A DNA stretch of 64,000 nucleotides. It comes from Tulasnella sp. 424. Its lineage: Eukaryota > Basidiomycota > Agaricomycetes > Cantharellales > Tulasnellaceae. Made by a program: the position numbers and the translations under genes. Each line of letters begins with the position of its first letter. The first letter of the stretch is position 1. A model generated the notes under the pieces. It saw only the letters and a list, made by a program, of their open reading frames with translations. It was not told the DNA's origin and ran no database searches. Below are positions 12,011 through 23,263 of this stretch, piece by piece. The stretch is taken from contig WSUB01000026.1 of the NCBI GenBank assembly GCA_019633425.1, positions 124,001 through 188,000 on the forward strand, in the 5' to 3' direction.

Positions 12011-14569
12011 GGTAATCTGGGATAGGCGATTAGGTAGTGGGATTGGGGACAGAGAGGGCTGATTCAGATACTGGTTGAAGCAAAGGAGTTCAGCAGTGGT
12101 TGAAGAGAGATGTCGCGGCAGGAAATTGAGGTGAGAAGGTAAGTGAAGAGATTGGCTCTGGATGGGTATCCGATTGGAGAAGCACCTATATATACCCCAC
12201 CGGTGGCATCGCGTCGACGACTTCGACTCGCGATCGAGCAGCGTAAGTCGCTCGTCACGGTCGGACCAACCTGCATGTCTGCATGTCTCCTGTTCTCCTT
12301 TGTTTCCGCGCATAGCCATAGTACCAGAGAAAATTAATCCTAAGAGCTGTCATCGCAAAGCAGAGGAGCGATATTCATCTAGAGGAGCGGGGGGACCGAG
12401 CTACGAGAAAGCGCAAACATCTTCGAAGCTGCATAGCTACTCCATTGAAATTCGAGTAAAATGGGTAAGAACCGAAACATATAGTGAATCAAGAATTTAC
12501 CCCTCGATTCCATTTCTATGAGGGCCACCATAAATGCGATACTTTGGCAGCCTAGCCCGTCATTTCGAAGGAGCCGAGGGATATTGCGACTTCGGAAGAG
12601 CAGCATCTAGACGCCGCGAAGCCGAGGGGATTCGGACAATAGGTGAATTGTCGTCAGACAAAGGATCAAGTTTTGGCCTGTGCTCATCTCCAGGGGGTAG
12701 AGTGTACGCGCACATACCAATGTGTGCGATGAGAGTCGAGGAAACTCGCGCAAAAGAGGAAGCCGAAGCTAAGCCGCGGCATCTAAATCTATGGCAGCCT
12801 CCATGTCTCGAGCGATTTATTACACAAACCATGCAGTTCAACGAAATGAGGTTTTAGTATCTCTGTGTCGTTATCATCGCAATTGGCCGTAATTTTCTCA
12901 GTAGCTTGGTCACCATGTAGAAAAATCAACGTGGGTGGACCTGAATACATAGATAATGCTGACTGAGCGAATTTTTTTAACTTATTGTACATGAAATGCG
13001 ATGCAAACGTGACAAAAACGGCGAGATAGCGACGGGCCCCCATTTTGTGACGTGATGTTGCATGTTTATAGCAACGAAAGCCGCCCGCGTGACGTGACCC
13101 GTTGCTACGATTTGGGCCGGAGTAGTCCCTTAGCTGCAGTTTCTGCCATTGCTCAGAAAATTAACACCCACGAAGCTGCAATAACCGTCGAAGGCGCGTT
13201 GCCGTCGACATCCGTGGATAGAAGGCCGGAAGATCAAGGCAAGCGGGCCTGAATGCGATGTAGCCCAATGATTGCGTTTGCCATGGCCGATCACTCCAAT
13301 ATCGCAAAAGACTATCGAACTGAAGAATTTCCCTCGCATTTCCTGATAATCTTACTATTGCCTCAGCCTGCATTTCAAGAGCTCTTGAGGGAGCGAGATA
13401 GGGTTGGAGGGCCTCAGGGAGTGCGCGTGACTAATGTTTACGCGACTTGCGAGCAGATCACCTCGAGGCGCGCGTTCTCAAGTTCAAACAGGGACACAGT
13501 AAGGGTGACGGCAGGTAGGGCTGAGAGTTTGCTAGGTATCGTACAGCAATGCAAGGGTGGATCTGACTGCAGGTCAGCGGTCCAATCTTCATGACCCCAA
13601 GTCATCCGAAGACAGCCTACAGGCATTGTCTTGGGGGTTGTGTTGCAACAGTGGGCAGGCCGATCCACAGAATACCATAACTTAGCTAACCTCAAGAGAA
13701 TCCTCGTGCATGCAAACTACATGCACCGCACACTTGGAGAGCCAGGCATCCTATATGATTTTTTTTTGAAGCCGGTAAGGGTTGGGTGGAGGTAGGGGCG
13801 CATGACAACTGAGCTGTTGAATGTAAGGTCCGGATAAGTGAAGCCAAGTTCATTGACTGTCATCCACTTCATAGCACGCGAGTGGGAAATTGGACAACGA
13901 GATCGGCAGGGTGAGGAGGCTGTTTGGATGAGGTCAGCGAAGATTTCAACAAGGTGGTCGGTGATCAGGACATTCTTGATGAAATGACGTAATCTGCAAT
14001 GACGGTCTCCAGGGGATCGTTTTGGGCCTCGTCTGGAATTGGATCGGGAGACAAGACCGGGGGGTCGTGAATTTTGGTATGTTGTGGAACAGGAGCGGAT
14101 GGATCTTATTTCTTTCTTTTTTGAGATCAAAGTTTATTGTGCGCGTGCCAGTCAACCTAGACTTATGACGCACATGAAACCAGAAAGATAATCCACAAAC
14201 AGGGATGACAGTAGTACCAGGGCTGTATCAACAGACCCTTCACACACGCATCAGATGACAGAAAACTTCGCTGCGCGCATACAAAGGGATTGCGGGTCCA
14301 GAGAAGAGGATTGGGTGTTCAAGGAGCGGATGGACTGGGAGGTGGAGCGTCCGCATAACCCTCCTGGCTGAGGTACAGGACCTTCACCACAACATAGTAG
14401 ATGCGCCTTGACATAAAGCTCAGGCTGAGCTACGGGTGAAATGACAGTAAGCATTGGGTTCTGGGAATCCCGCGCTGAATGCGTGGACGTACCCATATTT
14501 ACCTCGGCTCCCGAATAGGATAGGTACCATCGACTTCTCATCCTGTGGCTCACTTATATATTATATAAT
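12011..14569. other. Gene-poor stretch
   Basis: Several frames of 60-140 codons exist but none has a supported start, splice pattern or family motif. A frame at about 13717-14130 (minus) has weak resemblance to a decayed leucine-rich fragment (RHFIKNVLITDHLVEIFADL), too little to call. Confidence 0.4.
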
Positions 14570-14574
14570 TCCCT

Positions 14575-14990
14575 GTAGCTAGACTGCTCTCGCTGGATGC
14601 CCCAGCCAATGCTGTCCATGGGCCTAGGTCACCCATAATACTTGGCCAGCGCTTGGTTATACGATGCCTCTGCTTCGACATTCTTGGACCACGCTCAGTC
14701 ATTCTCTGCCAGCTGAACCAATATGTTTCCAACAGCCCTTTGATCACCAGCTAGTCGAGCAATGCTCAACCTCTGATTGAACGCGTCTGAAGCCTCTTCG
14801 TGCCTGTTCTGCAAACGATGCATTTTCCCGACTTGTAGTAAGCGGGCCGCGGACCGAATCTTGGATTCCTCCCTGCTTTGTACCGTTGGAATGACCCTGG
14901 GCAGTTTCAAACGAACCTCGTCATCAGAGTATCGCTTGAGTGTTATCCCCACTTACCATGAATCCAAGGGATTGTCTCCATTTTGTTACG
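14575..14990 (-). pseudogene. Truncated kinase-TPR gene fragment (first TPR part)
   Basis: The minus strand matches the kinase-TPR gene at 44589-47023 from the end of its kinase domain into its first TPR units: EESKIRSAARLLQVGKMHRL and NRHEEASDAFNQRLSIARLA. It keeps the genomic intron (GTAAGTGGGGATAACACTCA), so it arose by DNA duplication, not from mRNA. An in-frame TGA follows LVQLAEND where the intact gene has a sense codon, and a second stop follows QALAKYYG. The left break joins it to the Egt1 3'-flank repeat at 14996, with the same junction as the fragment at 47700-47965. Confidence 0.75.
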
Positions 14991-14995
14991 GATAC

Positions 14996-15203
14996 CGCAC
15001 TGCTGCGAATGGCATGAACATCCGAATTGTGGCGGATTTCTAAACAATGATCGTTCGAATTTTACTCTTGTTGCGTTGTAGGGATCGTACGTGACGGCAT
15101 TCAGTCTGCATGTGGCAATCGCTTGGCATATAAATCCACGCAGACTTGGGGGGTGGAGGGGTGGGTCTATATATTCAAAGAACAGATATTACAAACATTG
15201 AAC
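14996..15203 (-). repeat. Egt1 3'-flank repeat split from copy B by the transposon
   Basis: The sequence matches the 3' flank of Egt1 copy D (47966-48190): CATCCGAATTGTGGCGGATT, AAACAATGATCGT, GGCAATCGCTTGGCATAT and ACAGATATTACAAA. It stops abruptly at 15203, where the transposon end begins, and the missing continuation is found at 36989 next to copy B. Confidence 0.75.
15193..15203. repeat. Target site duplication, left
   Basis: AAACATTGAAC abuts the left transposon end; AAACATTCAAC abuts the right end at 36989-36999. Copies A and D have AAAGATTCAAC and AAAGATCCAAC at the equivalent unoccupied position. The true duplication may be 8 bp within these 11. Confidence 0.65.
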
Positions 15204-15313
15204 CCTACTAAACCCCCCCCAGTAAAAGTGACCGGATAATCGGTCAGCATACGGGACAGAATGACCATGGCTTTCCCGGCCATTGCCCGTGAAAGCAAGC
15301 CGGTCAGACCTTT
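15204..15313 (+). repeat. Terminal inverted repeat, left
   Basis: Positions 15230-15312 match the reverse complement of 36876-36958 at 76 of 83 bases; six of the seven differences are transitions. The outermost 25 or so bases are less alike (CCTACTAAACCCC against CAGTAGAACGAACCCCC). It contains TTTCCCGG, the core of the subterminal motif. Confidence 0.75.
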
Positions 15314-15800
15314 GCAGGGCAAGTCAAGCGTGATTTTACCGGGAAGGCGTACAAGTTCTTGGACGGGAGAAACCGACCGCTAAACCCAGTAGAAGCCTGA
15401 TGTGAGGTTCATCAAGTGACATCTGTCCGGTTAGTGATAAAGGCAGGGCCGTGGTATTAGGCACACGGCAGATCTTTTTCATGGCATTAGTATGTGTAGG
15501 CGAGCTGTATCTCCTGGCGCATTATGTCGGTGAGAGAGGACGGTCAATCGACCGGGATGATATATTGATGCGAGCAACCACTACCTTTGGGATATTGCTA
15601 GCCTGTAATGTCATTCAGTTTACTCGTACTGGTACTCGCTAATGTGTGTGGCTCTAGCTCGATTCAACCCTTGTGTAGAGAATCGTCCAGGCCGTGCTCC
15701 TCCGCCGGCTGCCCACGATAAGCAGATGCCTTCATCTTTGAACAGAGACTACTCACGTATGGAGCCTGCTTGCCTGTGGCCTGCACGGCTGTTGAAGTTT

Positions 15801-17050
15801 CCCGGGGGAATTGACCGCATACAGCGAATCCGAAGGAGAGAAATCGGCGATCTGCTTCGGGCGGTAGACTAAATAGCAGCCAGAGTGGGAAGCCTTCACT
15901 CCTCATAGGTACTGCCGGTATATTGCACGTCCGTTCTGTCCGTTGCCCCCCACACAGTATATATCCCTGGTTATGTGTTCCCCGGGATAGTCGACCACAT
16001 ATTGAAATACAGGTCATGCTTTTGCCCGGGACCGTCGACCGCACATTGGACCGTCGACACCTCGACCTATTGATTCAGGGCATCGCATCATACCAAAAAT
16101 GCTTATTCAAGTTGGCAGCTATTTCCAGGTTACTCGCGGCAAACGACACGTAACTATGCAGAGGGACAGCTCAACACAAAACCTTTCAAATCTAGTTACC
16201 AAACCCTTGTTTAACAAGACACAAAAGATAACACCGTCGGGGCAAAATGAATAGATAACCCATGGTTTCTTCATCATCTCCCTCCATAGAATCGCTGTTA
16301 ACCAGTCCCCCGGGAAAATTTGCCGCTCTCGGGTCACCAAGATTTAAGGTGAGACAAATATTCTCAAGGGGCAGATTCAACGCAAAGGTTAGGAAGCCTT
16401 TGTTGTGCAACGCACGCCTGTTTTAACTGAAGCTCGCCTGAGCCGCACCGGCACCGGGAGAATAGACCGCCGCCGAAATCTCAAGGACTAGCGGTAGGTT
16501 GTTCAGGAGGTGCACGGAATAGGAAGATTGAAGGCCATTGTTATTTTTTTCAGAGAACTTATTTACATATGGCTGGCCAGCTCTCTTCATAGGCTCCATG
16601 AGCTTCCTGTATCCTCGATTAGATGTCGCCCGGGAAAGTCGACCGTCTAAAACACAACTTTTGTATCATCCGGGATAATTGACCGCCGATCGAAAGACAG
16701 CTTTTGTGCGCCCCGGGAAAGTCGACGGTCTTTTGAAACCCAGCTTTTGCAGGGTCACCCGGGAGGGTTGACCTTCTACCAAACACAGCTCTTCCGTGTT
16801 GTCCGGGAAAGTTGACCGCCGGTCGAAACACAGCTTTGCGCTGCACGAGAAAGCCAAATGCCTATTGAAACAGGTTATTTGCATCTGGCCGGCCTGCCCT
16901 CTCCATGGGCTCCTTGGGCCTTCAGTATCCTCAATTCGATATCATCCCCCGGGAAAGTCGACCGTATATTAAACCGCACCTGAGGTGTCGCCCGGGAAAG
17001 CTGACCGTCTTTTGAAACATAGCGTCTGTGGTTCCCGGGAAAGCTCACCG
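15801..17050 (+). repeat. Subterminal array of 13 degenerate 17-bp motifs
   Basis: The consensus is CCCGGGAAAGTCGACCG. Copies start at 15801, 15981, 16025, 16309, 16453, 16629, 16669, 16712, 16758, 16802, 16948, 16991 and 17034. The cluster 16629-16818 is spaced every 40-46 bp and its units continue with TTTTGAAACACAGCTTTTGT-like sequence. The copies lie between the transposon end and the transposase stop codon, with no genes in this 1.9-kb stretch. Transposases of other superfamilies bind repeated subterminal sites, so this is a candidate binding array. Confidence 0.7.
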
Positions 17051-17173
17051 CATATCGAAATCCAAAAGATAGATGGAGGGAGTTTATCTTGGCTGACATC
17101 TTGAAGGGGGGAGTGGCGGAGGTCAGAGAACTTTGGTGTGGATGCATTATTTAGTGAGATAACATCCCACAGT

Positions 17174-20100
17174 CTAGCTAAAAATCTCGTCGCCAACGTC
17201 AACTTCCTCTTCGCATTCTCCCATGTCACTGCTTTCCTCCACCTGTCCGACCTCCATTAAAGCATCCCAATTCTCTGGGCCACCAACCACCTGCGTGAAC
17301 GTTTGTCTTGCGTATTCAGCGAGGTGCACGTATAGCGAGAACTGTTTGGAAGCGTAGGCTTTGTAACCTGGGCTGTCTTCCCCATCACTCTCAACTCGCT
17401 GACTCCATGTCAGGGCTCGGTTCTCGAACCAGCGAACGGTGGCTGGCATTTCGACCCGAAGCAATCCGACCTCTTCACCCCAACGATCAAAGGCAGCGTG
17501 GGCGTGAACGTACTCGAGCCTTACAACTAAATAGAGAACGGTCAGTACGTTCTCTCAGATAGAAAGGAAAGCAAATCAACAGACAAACATACATTCATTC
17601 TTCCAGCTATCAATGACTTCCTCTAGTCCGGAAGGATTTTGAGGCTCTGCCTCTTGCTCTACATCCATCGCATCGGGGTTAGGCTGCACATTCCAGATCC
17701 ACGGCAGTTGACTTCCATGTTGCCTGTAGTGCTGCTCCTCTAAATATTCACTTAGTAGCATAAGATCCTCACGCCCTAATGGGCGTAGGCCAAACTGGCT
17801 TGCAACGTCAGGTGCACATTTTACCAGCCAGTTGTAGCATGCAGAATACGCCCGTGACGCCTCTTTGACCCGTGCCCGGCTAGCCTGAAGACTTGCTTGG
17901 CCCTTCGTCTTTTTATTTTGACTGGATTGCTGAGCTTTTGTGTGTCGTGTCCAGAAAGACCGCAAAGCGAGAGCCCTCTTGAGAGCCCGGAGGCAGTCGT
18001 ACGCGTGCCCCACACGGAGCTGGACCTCAACTTGAAGCAAGTCCTCGAGACCAAGAGCCTCTACTTGCTCTTTTGACAAACGTGATGGGAGCAGGATCTC
18101 GTCGTTATGAGGGGCGTCAAGGTCCGGAGAAAGATGCCGGCCACTTTCCCGGAACTGGGGCGCAACGTCAAGGAGAAGTGAATAGTGACGAGTCAGCCCT
18201 TCCTCGAGTTTTTTTCGAATATCCGCAATTTGCGCCCTGAGCTGAGAACTGGAAGAGAGCATTCGAGATGCGTCATGTGCGCGTTGACGGAGTTTTGCTC
18301 TAGGTGACCACAGGGCATGGTTAGCACTGACAAGCGCCACCTGTAAGGGATAAAACTGACTGCATTTCTTCGAGTTTTAACGCTTTGCAGACAAGGTCAA
18401 CATATGAAACGTTTTTGCTTTTGACTCTTCTCCCTGTAGCTGGGGCACTGAGGTCCTCCATTTGTTTCACCAGCTCTTTTCGCGAAGGCCCTGGGGGAAT
18501 GAAGTCATCAATTATTTGTTGATATTAGCAGGGCTGCAAGATTATAAGCTCAATAAGAACCGAACCGCACATTTAAGCTCGTCCCTATTTTCCAAAAATT
18601 GCTCGCCACCCGTCTCTTGGTATTCGATTTCTAAAGCTGAGACTGCCTCTTCACCAAGACTAAACTTGATATTGTTAAATCGGGTCTTGACCGATGTGAG
18701 GTATTGGATAGCGTTTAGATATGACCTTCTGAGAAAGTCGACTGAATAACCATCCTACGCGTCAGCGGGCGTTCCACCCTACGTGCCCAACAAATGCGCA
18801 CCAATTCCCATTAGCTTCTGCCAGTTCCAGTCGTTAAAGTGCTCTGAGAGAGTCTCTTCACGGCTTCCTGTGGTCATTTCCCGAGTGCTATAACGGAGCC
18901 AGTTCATGGATGCCCAAATCGTTTCAACGCCTTCACCACAAGTGCGCCCAACAAACTTGGTATAGTTGAGAGCATTCTTGGCACTACAGTCTTCTTCGTG
19001 GGACTCTTGATGAAATTTGTTGACACAGAACATGATGTGCATTTGTCCGTCAGGTGTGGGGACCAGTGCGACCGACGGGTTGTCGTTGAAGCAGCGCTTG
19101 GAGAAGTTTATGCCGTATTTGCAAGCTATATCGTATGTGATCACGAAGTAACGAATCCCACTTGCGTAAGATTCATTCAGCGGTCCTGAGAAGCTCACGT
19201 CCACCAGACGAAACCTATACAGACAACGAGATGAGAAGTCCAGCGAAGCCCAACGCCCAGTGAGACAGGAATTAATTACCTCTCTCCGTGATGAAAGTCA
19301 ACAACACCGTTCTTGCAAAGAAAGATGTGTCGGCATGAGACCGCAAAGATCCCGGTAATCTCAACCGCGTTCGCTCCTTCCGGGGTCAGGCCAGGGTCAC
19401 CGGCCATGGTGTTGCACGCACTCCTCTAGAAATTGGAGCAGTCAGTTACAAGGCCGAGCCGAGGAGAAAAATGAAGGATGAAAACAAACAGTGCCCGCTG
19501 GCTCATCAATAGCAGGAGAGGTGTTCTTGATGTAGTTGTAAAACGTCGTGTTCTTTGCCCAAAATGCGCCATCCCCTAGCATCGAGTCATACACCCTTGG
19601 ATCGTACTTTATGGACTTTCGCTTGGCTACTTTTTGAAGCTTAAAATTTCCATCACCCGATAGAAATCGGGAGTATCGGAGTTGACTGGGGCCCGCCCGG
19701 TAAAATAAACCAGCAATAATGCCGCCCAGGGGAACCAACCGAAATTCGTACGGAGGCCGTCCGGGAAATTCAACCGGAATTTGTATGGAAGGGACAAAGA
19801 TAGCAAAGCGTCACTATGCTGGCTGGAATCGCAACAAGATGGAAGGAGCCACAAGGTCTACACATACCGGAGCGGGTCGCTGTTCCAATTTTCTGGGAGG
19901 TTGATGCCAGGTTGAGGGCACGCCGGACAGCCCACGCAGAGCTCGCCCGGCTCAACTGGCGCCTCGGCGTCAAAACGCCCGGCCCTCATGTACATTATAA
20001 GCACTCTGTACTGACGAACAGCAATGCGCAGCTGATCGTAAATGTTCTATTGTAGTAATAGTTATTCCGAGTCAGCCACTGTTTCCTGAACGCAATTTTG

Positions 20101-21232
20101 GGAGCTTACCGAAACCCTCCGGTCACCCTTGGGATCAGCCCCATTCATTAAATCTACAGTAGCCCGGTAGTACTCCCTCAAGGTAGATTTTGCCCGGAGG
20201 TCAAATGTTTGATGGTGGTCTAGAAGTTCAAAGGTGAAGCCTGTCTGGGGCGCAAACTCCGTCGCTGGAAAGATCCGATGCTCAAGCAGTAACTTCCACC
20301 TGTCCTTCCCGTTGCAAGCACATGGACGAAATGTGGTCGAGTGCTGACCCGTTACATGAAGAATGTTCATGTCAAAATTGTCGCGAATCGAGGTTCGTGG
20401 GCAAAGGTCGCCACCGTGGCCCAACCCAACTTGCAGCCCAGCATCCTTCAAGCTTCGCCTCTCAAAGAACCCAAATCCTTTTGGGAACAAGCCTGACCAA
20501 TGTTCCGCCGCCTTCTCCACTGCCCGTGCTTTTGTGACCCATGCTTCAACTACGTGAAAAGGCATTTCACGGTGAGAGTTCCGAAGGCAACCCGTACAGA
20601 TAACCTTTCCACCAAAACAGGTAGCACACCGCCACATCTGAAGGCCTGTTGAATTAGGGTCGTATGTTGTCGTACATTCGCCGTTACTGCAGCACGAGAT
20701 TTCCGTCGGCGGGGCTTTCGCTGCCAGGAGAAAGGGGAGGTAGTGGGCACGTAGAAAGGACTTCTGCTGTTCCTGCTGCTGAGTCGCGTCATCTTCATCT
20801 TCTGGTTCTGAATCTAGGCTTGAAGAAGCCTGTCGAATGTTGTCCAAGTGGGTGAGGCCGCCAACTGCGGTAAACCTGCTCAGCTGCGCTTACCAATTGT
20901 GCCGTAATTGCAGCCTCGTCGAGTGCTCCGCCAACATCTTCCGTAAAACTTTCTCCTCCTATTGCCGTGATGAAAGAGTCCTCTGGCTGATTGTCTTCTC
21001 TCTGCTCGCTATGCTCCAGGTCCATGCCAAAGTCGAATTCGCCCAAGAAAACGTCTTGCGGTTGCCACCATCTCTTTCCCTTGGTTGAAGGTGAAACCAA
21101 GGGGGAGCTGCTGGAGCTACCCCCGACCGGGTCTTCTTCCTGACCTGTTGTTTGTCCTGGAATGTATGCAGTGAGAGGCAGTCGCTTTCCACGACGAGAT
21201 TTTTTTATTGGCGAAGGCAGTTTTGGCATAGC
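17174..21232 (-). CDS. KDZ transposase with CxC2-like zinc cluster
   Basis: This would be the transposase moving the element, acting on DNA in the nucleus. From the ATG at 21232 (MPKLPSPIKKSRRGKRLPLT, a nuclear-type basic start) there is an acidic region, then a cysteine cluster (ISCCSNGEC..., WRCATCFGGKVICTGCLRNS) typical of CxC2 partners of KDZ. Next come LQVGLGHGGDLCP and CPACPQPGINLPENW, followed by the catalytic core: GDGNFKL (first Asp), VITYDIACKY (second Asp), GEGVETIWASMNWL (Glu) and STREMTTGSREETLSEHFND. A helical C-terminal region (from about 18340) ends at 17174. There are many short introns; two junctions (near 20890 and 18780) need unusually short introns or small indels, so intactness is not certain. 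The long intron at about 19875-19690 holds another CCGGGAAATTCAACCG motif. Confidence 0.82.
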
Positions 21233-21332
21233 GTTCAGCACACAGAGAGGGGAGAGTGAGGAAAATAGATGCTTGCTAAGAACGCGTGGTAAATACAGGA
21301 AGAAGAAAATTGATTGCAAAGGCGTGCTGAAG

Positions 21333-22429
21333 TCACGTGCCCATCTTCAAGTCGCTGGGCGTGCGGCCGGAGTGAAACAACAGCGACGCTTTGCGAATCA
21401 CCGCCACTGACTCCGCCAGCTCTCTGAGTGTTTCTCTGGCCGTTGGGATCAGTGACGCTTTCCAAATCTCTCCTACGAGGCCGGCGATTTTCTTCTCTCC
21501 CTAATAGATAGCAGAGCCGCCGTCAGACCTTTGTCCGTTCTGTAGATACAATAAGACTTACAGTGCAATGGTCAGCGAAGCGTGAAGGATCTGTCAGAAA
21601 GACAGACAGAAAATGTCCCGGATAAAGGCCACAGTCGACGTCGTTCGGCTGCTGAGGAACCTGTAAAGAGTTTGTATTACCTCCAAGTTCAGCGACCAAG
21701 GAGACTCACCAGCGGATAGAAGAACTTGAGCGTTTTGATGCCGTCTTGTCGAAGAGCCTTTCCAATGGCTAGAACCTTGATCATCTGGCGCACGCGCTGT
21801 TCAAGGTTCGAGGGGTTGTGGCTCGATATGGAGTTGAGAACAACCACCGACGTGCGGATGGGGCCGGCCGAGTTGTGCTCTTGCAGCAGGTCAGAGGCAT
21901 ACGTTAGAATGCCAAGGAGCCAATGATTTCGATGGGCGTTGAGTGGAAATGCAACAAAAGTGTGGTCGAGGGCGCTATCCCATTTGTCCAGTTGGGTATG
22001 AGGCAACCAGCGGCCCTTGGTTTCTTGAATGGTGTAGAAAGCGCTTGTTGGCAGCAGACAGAGCTCTTTCAAGCGCCCAACATCTCCTGCTTCAAAGTAT
22101 GTATTAGTGACCTCGCTAAGGTAAAGGTCGACGAGGTGGTTCGTCAGCCATCCACGCGGCTGTAGCCTTTCGAAATAGGCTTGGTCGACGGGCGTATTCA
22201 CGGCTGAGCCGTATGTTTCAAACCGAATGAGAGGCTTTCCACCGTGGATTTCTTGGCCGACAAGTGGTGTTTCAGAGCGGTTGGGGATGCGGTATGTCCA
22301 TTGAGGTGGTAGAGGTTGGCGAGGCCCGACTGGCTGAACGTGGGGGGCTGGAGATCGTTCAGGGAGCATTATGACTCCGTCACCAACGTCGACTCCATCG
22401 GTTTCTTCAAAAGTAGGCATTGAGGTCAT
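21333..22429 (-). CDS. Ulp1/C48-type cysteine protease of the transposon
   Basis: Ulp1 proteases mature SUMO or remove it from target proteins. The first exon (MTSMPTFEETDGVDVGDG) has a Pro-rich N-terminus, then RGWLTNHLVDLYLSEV and FYTIQETKGRWLPHTQLDKW. The catalytic His is in NAHRNHWLLGIL and the oxyanion Gln and catalytic Cys are in VPQQPNDVDCGLYPGHF after an intron at about 21710-21663. A further intron precedes the last exon (GEKKIAGLVGEIWKASLIPT), which ends at 21333. The acidic residue of the triad is normally Asp in a DS-like motif; here the equivalent reads VVVLNSISS, with Asn. It sits 100 bp upstream of the transposase start on the same strand, so the two may be co-expressed. Confidence 0.82.
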
Positions 22430-23263
22430 GGGCTTGCGGTTTTAGAGAGAGAAAGTAGCGATGGTCAGAGGCCCGTGGTGGTCCAGAGCGTAACAAGGCA
22501 AAGAGAACCGCGGGAGCCTCGACAGTAACGTGACCAGAACGCGACTTTTGTTTTGGTTGCTGAGGCTCCGCCCCATCCAGCTCTCCGCAACAGAGCAACT
22601 CCAAAGCTAGGCAAGCTGTCGGAGCGTGGCTCTGTTATGGAAGGAGAAAGAGAAGGCTCTTGATGCCTAGTATCCTTACCGCGACGCGTCGTTCCTATTT
22701 GCTACCAGCCCAAATGCTTTTCCGACCTCAACGACAAGCATCCCCAAAGCTAGGCAAGCTGTCGGGGCGTGCCTCTGTTGGGAAAGGAAGGCAAGGGCCG
22801 GCGCTGATTACTTCGGTGCCTCCTGCCCGGGCCTCCAAACTCTGCACGAGAATCGGTGGGCCCCAAAGTACGTACCTTTCCTCGCACCTTGGTCGAACCA
22901 ACCTAACGGTTCGATTCTAATATAGGTTGTGTGGTCAGTAGCTTCCTGCTACTGCCTCGAGGCAAGGGCGTTGGCTCTCTTCGTCCAACCTTCTCTTCGC
23001 TCTTCTCGGCCCACAAGCCCGCCCCTACATCCGTACGTCCTTGAGAACTTCCTGCCCAAGACCTCCAGCTCTCGGCTGATAAATCTCTCCTGTTCCTTGC
23101 TGCAGTTGCTCCGGCCTTGCTTGAAATTCTCTCCTCAGGCTGGGATCGCAGCTACCAGTTTAAATTAGACCGGCGGTTCGCATTTCAGCACGGACTGGAG
23201 CTGCCTTTCACATTGCCCTTTGCCTCCACCTCTCACCTCTCCTCAAAGCATTCAACCCGTGAC
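22430..23263. promoter_or_regulatory. Divergent intergenic region with duplicated 36-bp element
   Basis: This 830-bp space separates the divergent protease and TET/JBP starts. CCAAAGCTAGGCAAGCTGTC plus the following GGAGCGTGGCTCTGTT occurs at about 22601-22636 and again, slightly changed, at about 22744-22779. The first copy is enclosed by an inverted AACAGAGC/GCTCTGTT pair. It is a candidate bidirectional control region; no core promoter is obvious. Confidence 0.45.

Noticed and set aside
13717..14130. Possible leucine-rich/F-box fragment
   Set aside because: One short helical-looking stretch only; too weak to separate from chance, and no ATG start in frame.
15204..17050. CRISPR-like array
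   Set aside because: Short repeated motifs with spacers, but this is a eukaryotic genome, the motifs are degenerate and no associated genes exist; subterminal transposon repeats explain them better.
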